Shown: in pieces, positions 61,270-64,000 of the stretch | How positions within the stretch are numbered: position 1 is the stretch's first letter | Layout: each line of letters opens with the position of its first letter | NCBI RefSeq assembly: GCF_021432085.1 | Contig: NZ_CP090366.1 | Span: forward strand, 4,092,001 to 4,156,000 | Direction: 5' to 3' | Source of the DNA: Stutzerimonas kunmingensis | GTDB taxonomy: Bacteria; Pseudomonadota; Gammaproteobacteria; Pseudomonadales; Pseudomonadaceae | Length of the DNA stretch: 64,000 nt | The notes under the pieces: model-generated | Told to the model about the DNA's origin: nothing | The model's database searches: none | What the model saw: the letters and a program-made list of their open reading frames with translations, nothing else | Made by a program: the position numbers and the translations under genes

Positions 61270-62889
61270 ATGCGTCCACTCTGGTACCGCAACGCGGCGA
61301 TCTATCAGATCGATCCCACCCTGTTTCGTGACAGTAATGGAGACGGCTGCGGCGATCTGCGCGGCATCACCGAGCGCCTCGACTACATTCGCGGCCTCGG
61401 CTGCACGGCCGTATGGCTCATGCCGTTCTATCAGTCGCCCTTCGAGGATGCCGGCTACGACATCACCGACCATCTACAGGTGGACAAACGTTTCGGCGAT
61501 CTGGCCGACATCGTCGCTCTGTTGGAGAAGGCCGAAGAGCTGGGCCTGCACGTCATCATCGAGCTGGTAGTGCAGCACACGTCCATCCAGCACAAGTGGT
61601 TCCAGGAGGCGCGCCGCGACCGCAACTCGCCCTATCGCGACTACTACATATGGGCCGACGAGCCCGACGACTTCATGGAGCCGATTTTCCCGACGGTCGA
61701 AGACAGCATCTGGACCTGGGACGAGGAAGCCGGCCAGTACTACCGCCATCTGTTCTACAAGCACGAGCCGGATCTGGACCTGACCAACCCGAAGGTCATC
61801 CACGAGATCGAGCGGATCATGTCGTTCTGGCTGCGTCTGGGTGTTTCCGGTTTCCGCATCGACGCCGCGGTGCACATGGTGCGCCAGGCAGGCGGCGGTG
61901 AACTGGAGAAAGGCTACTGGCTACTCGAACACATGCGCGACTTCGTGACCATGCGCCGGTCCGAGACCGTGCTGCTCGGCGAGATCGACACTGATCCGGA
62001 AAAATACGTCGAATACTTCGGCGACGAGGCCGATCGCGTCACTCTGCTGCTGGATTTCTGGACCAACAATCACCTGTTCCTGGCCCTGGCACGGCAGCAG
62101 GCCGAGCCGCTGGTGCGCGCCCTGAACAGCCAACCGCTGCCGCCCAGTCATTCGCAATACGGGCTGTGGATCCGCAACCACGACGAGCTGAGCCTCGATC
62201 GGCTGGAAGAGGATGAGCGCAAAGAGGTGATGGACACCTTCGCCCCCGACGAAAACATGCGCGCCTACGATCGCGGCATTCGCCGACGCCTCGCGCCGAT
62301 GCTCGACGGCGACGAGCGACGCATCGCGGCCACTCATGCGTTGCTGTTCTCGCTGCCCGGCACGCCGATCATCCGCTACGGCGAGGAAATCGGCATGGGC
62401 GATGACCTCGACCGCCCCGAGCGACTGGCCGTACGCACGCCCATGCAGTGGTCCAACGAACCCAACGCCGGATTCTCCTGTACCAAAGGTGAGCTGGCCG
62501 CACCGGTAATCGACGAAGGGCCCTTCTCGTACGAGAAGATCAACGTGTTCGCACAAACCCTGCGCAGCGACTCGCTGATGGCGCGCACCGGCAACATGAT
62601 CCGCACCCGCATCGGCCTGCGCGAGATTGGCATCGGCAAGCGCACAACCGTCGAGGTGAACGACCCCGCCGTCTTTGCTATCCGCCACGACAACGGCTCG
62701 ACGGTGCTGATGCTGGTCAATCTTGCCGACAAGGAAACCACCATCGAGATCACCGAGGACGACCTTCAGGACATGGTCGATGTGCTCGCCGACTGCGACT
62801 ACGGGCAGCCGGAAGGCTCACCGCTGAAGATTCGCCTCGGGCCCTACGGCTATCGCTGGCTGCGGCGCAAGCAGCAACTGTTCGGATGA
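61270..62889 (+). CDS. GH13 trehalose-synthase-like enzyme
   Basis: The 539-residue enzyme starts LWYRNAAIYQIDPTLFRDSN, close to TreS (maltose-trehalose isomerase). Nucleophile D198 lies in GFRIDAAVH, acid/base E238 in LLGEIDTD, and H304-D305 in IRNHDELS; RYGEEIGMGDDL also fits TreS. Region I reads ELVVQHTS, with Gln where GH13 members carry Asn. No maltokinase domain is fused. It follows the first GH13 gene by 2 bp. Interconversion of maltose and trehalose is inferred; other transglycosylation is possible. Confidence 0.83.
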   Translation: MRPLWYRNAAIYQIDPTLFRDSNGDGCGDLRGITERLDYIRGLGCTAVWLMPFYQSPFEDAGYDITDHLQVDKRFGDLADIVALLEKAEELGLHVIIELVVQHTSIQHKWFQEARRDRNSPYRDYYIWADEPDDFMEPIFPTVEDSIWTWDEEAGQYYRHLFYKHEPDLDLTNPKVIHEIERIMSFWLRLGVSGFRIDAAVHMVRQAGGGELEKGYWLLEHMRDFVTMRRSETVLLGEIDTDPEKYVEYFGDEADRVTLLLDFWTNNHLFLALARQQAEPLVRALNSQPLPPSHSQYGLWIRNHDELSLDRLEEDERKEVMDTFAPDENMRAYDRGIRRRLAPMLDGDERRIAATHALLFSLPGTPIIRYGEEIGMGDDLDRPERLAVRTPMQWSNEPNAGFSCTKGELAAPVIDEGPFSYEKINVFAQTLRSDSLMARTGNMIRTRIGLREIGIGKRTTVEVNDPAVFAIRHDNGSTVLMLVNLADKETTIEITEDDLQDMVDVLADCDYGQPEGSPLKIRLGPYGYRWLRRKQQLFG

Positions 62890-62899
62890 GGAGCGGCTG

Positions 62900-63487
62900 A
62901 TGAATCTCGACGCAGCACAATGGCACGCCTGGCATGGCGCAACCTTTCCCGACGAAAGCTGGTACCGCGACGACGATGAACAGCTGTGTGCCATTGTCGG
63001 CGCCCCGCGGGTCGACTTGGTCTCGCGCGAGCGCTATGGCGATTTCATCCTGCAGTTCGAGTTCGCCCTACCGGTGGGCGGCAATTCCGGGGTCTTCTAC
63101 CGCGTCGACGAAAGCGCCGGCCTCGCCTGGCACAGCGGGCCGGAAATGCAGCTGCTGGATGATGCCGTTCACCCCGACGGCGAAGAACCAACCACCCGCA
63201 ACGGTGCCCTGTACGGCCTGCTCGCGCCCGAAAAGGAAACCCCAATCGCACCCGGCAGCTTCATGCACGCAGCGCTGATCGTGCGCCAGGGTGCGGTCGA
63301 GCACTGGCTGGACAATCGCATGGTGCTGGGCTATCGGCTGGACGATCCGGTATTGCGTACCCGCATCGGCACCAGCAAGTTCGCCGACAAGCCGCTGTTC
63401 GCCCAGGCGCCGGTCGGGCATATCGTCCTGCAGCACCACGGCGAGGCCGTGCGCTTTCGCCGCCTGTCGATCGAAGCGCTGGGCTGA
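62900..63487 (+). CDS. DUF1080 (3-keto-disaccharide hydrolase-type) protein
   Basis: The 195-residue single-domain protein has the DUF1080 jelly-roll pattern (YGDFILQFEFALPVGGNSGV, FYRVDE, then GPEMQLLDD and GALYGLLAPEKE). Members bind or cleave 3-keto-glycosides and usually carry a signal peptide; this one does not. It lies 10 bp after the TreS-like gene with a GAGGAG ribosome site, which ties it to alpha-glucan or trehalose metabolism. Activity is unproven. Confidence 0.85.
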   Translation: MNLDAAQWHAWHGATFPDESWYRDDDEQLCAIVGAPRVDLVSRERYGDFILQFEFALPVGGNSGVFYRVDESAGLAWHSGPEMQLLDDAVHPDGEEPTTRNGALYGLLAPEKETPIAPGSFMHAALIVRQGAVEHWLDNRMVLGYRLDDPVLRTRIGTSKFADKPLFAQAPVGHIVLQHHGEAVRFRRLSIEALG

Positions 63488-63518
63488 ACGTCGGCCTTGG
63501 ATCGGCACGCCGAATTGA

Positions 63519-64000
<482 letters not shown>

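Overview
The window is an ordinary stretch of chromosome from a high-GC gammaproteobacterium of the Pseudomonas stutzeri (Stutzerimonas) group. Most of it follows the gene order I remember from Pseudomonas aeruginosa: ubiD-rho-trxA-ppx/ppk-hemB; algP-algQ-dsbB-hemYXDC-algR-algZ-argH; cyaA-rnk-cyaY-lptM-lysA-dapF-DUF484-xerC-HAD; sutA-yjbQ-amtB-glnK-ubiK-comM-betT; GGDEF/EAL-rep; xpt. The doubled glnK-amtB1-amtB2 arrangement is what is known from P. stutzeri A1501. No rRNA, tRNA, insertion sequence, prophage or CRISPR array was recognised. The assignment is by memory of families and synteny, with no database search.

Layout. 0-11.5 kb: the tail of a SPOR-domain protein meets a ferredoxin reductase-ubiD-rho-trxA block, then ppx and ppk face each other (polyphosphate), then hemB, elbB and a thioesterase. 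11.6-18.7 kb: an MHYT-GGDEF-EAL protein, a YaiI-type protein and a LysE-type exporter, then an ABCF ATPase/MscS/TerC operon and a TIGR02444 gene. 18.7-27.1 kb: algP, algQ (anti-sigma70), dsbB, the hemCDXY operon and the AlgZ/AlgR two-component system. 27.3-32.4 kb: argH followed by a variable set (P-loop kinase, GNAT, NnrS and three small proteins of unknown function). 32.5-41.2 kb: class I adenylate cyclase, rnk, cyaY, and the lptM-lysA-dapF-DUF484-xerC-HAD operon. 41.3-51.3 kb: sutA, yjbQ, the nitrogen-control operon glnK-amtB1-amtB2 with NtrC-like sites upstream, ubiK, comM, a BCCT choline-type transporter and a ProE-like c-di-GMP protein. 51.5-53.5 kb: rep helicase.

53.6-63.5 kb lies between rep and xpt, which are near neighbours in P. 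aeruginosa, so it looks like a lineage-specific insertion of central-carbon and sugar genes. It holds a hemolysin-III protein, an IclR regulator, an acylating semialdehyde dehydrogenase with an iron alcohol dehydrogenase, a GAPDH translationally coupled to a stand-alone formiminotransferase-cyclodeaminase-type protein, and an operon of two GH13 enzymes (alpha-glucosidase-like and trehalose-synthase-like) with a DUF1080 protein. The window ends inside xpt.

The rest of the window is well-known core genome. The least explained items are the GAPDH/cyclodeaminase pair, the TreS-like enzyme with an altered region I, the orphan genes between argH and cyaA, and a long hairpin in the trxA-ppx gap. I see no convincing evidence for a wholly new system.
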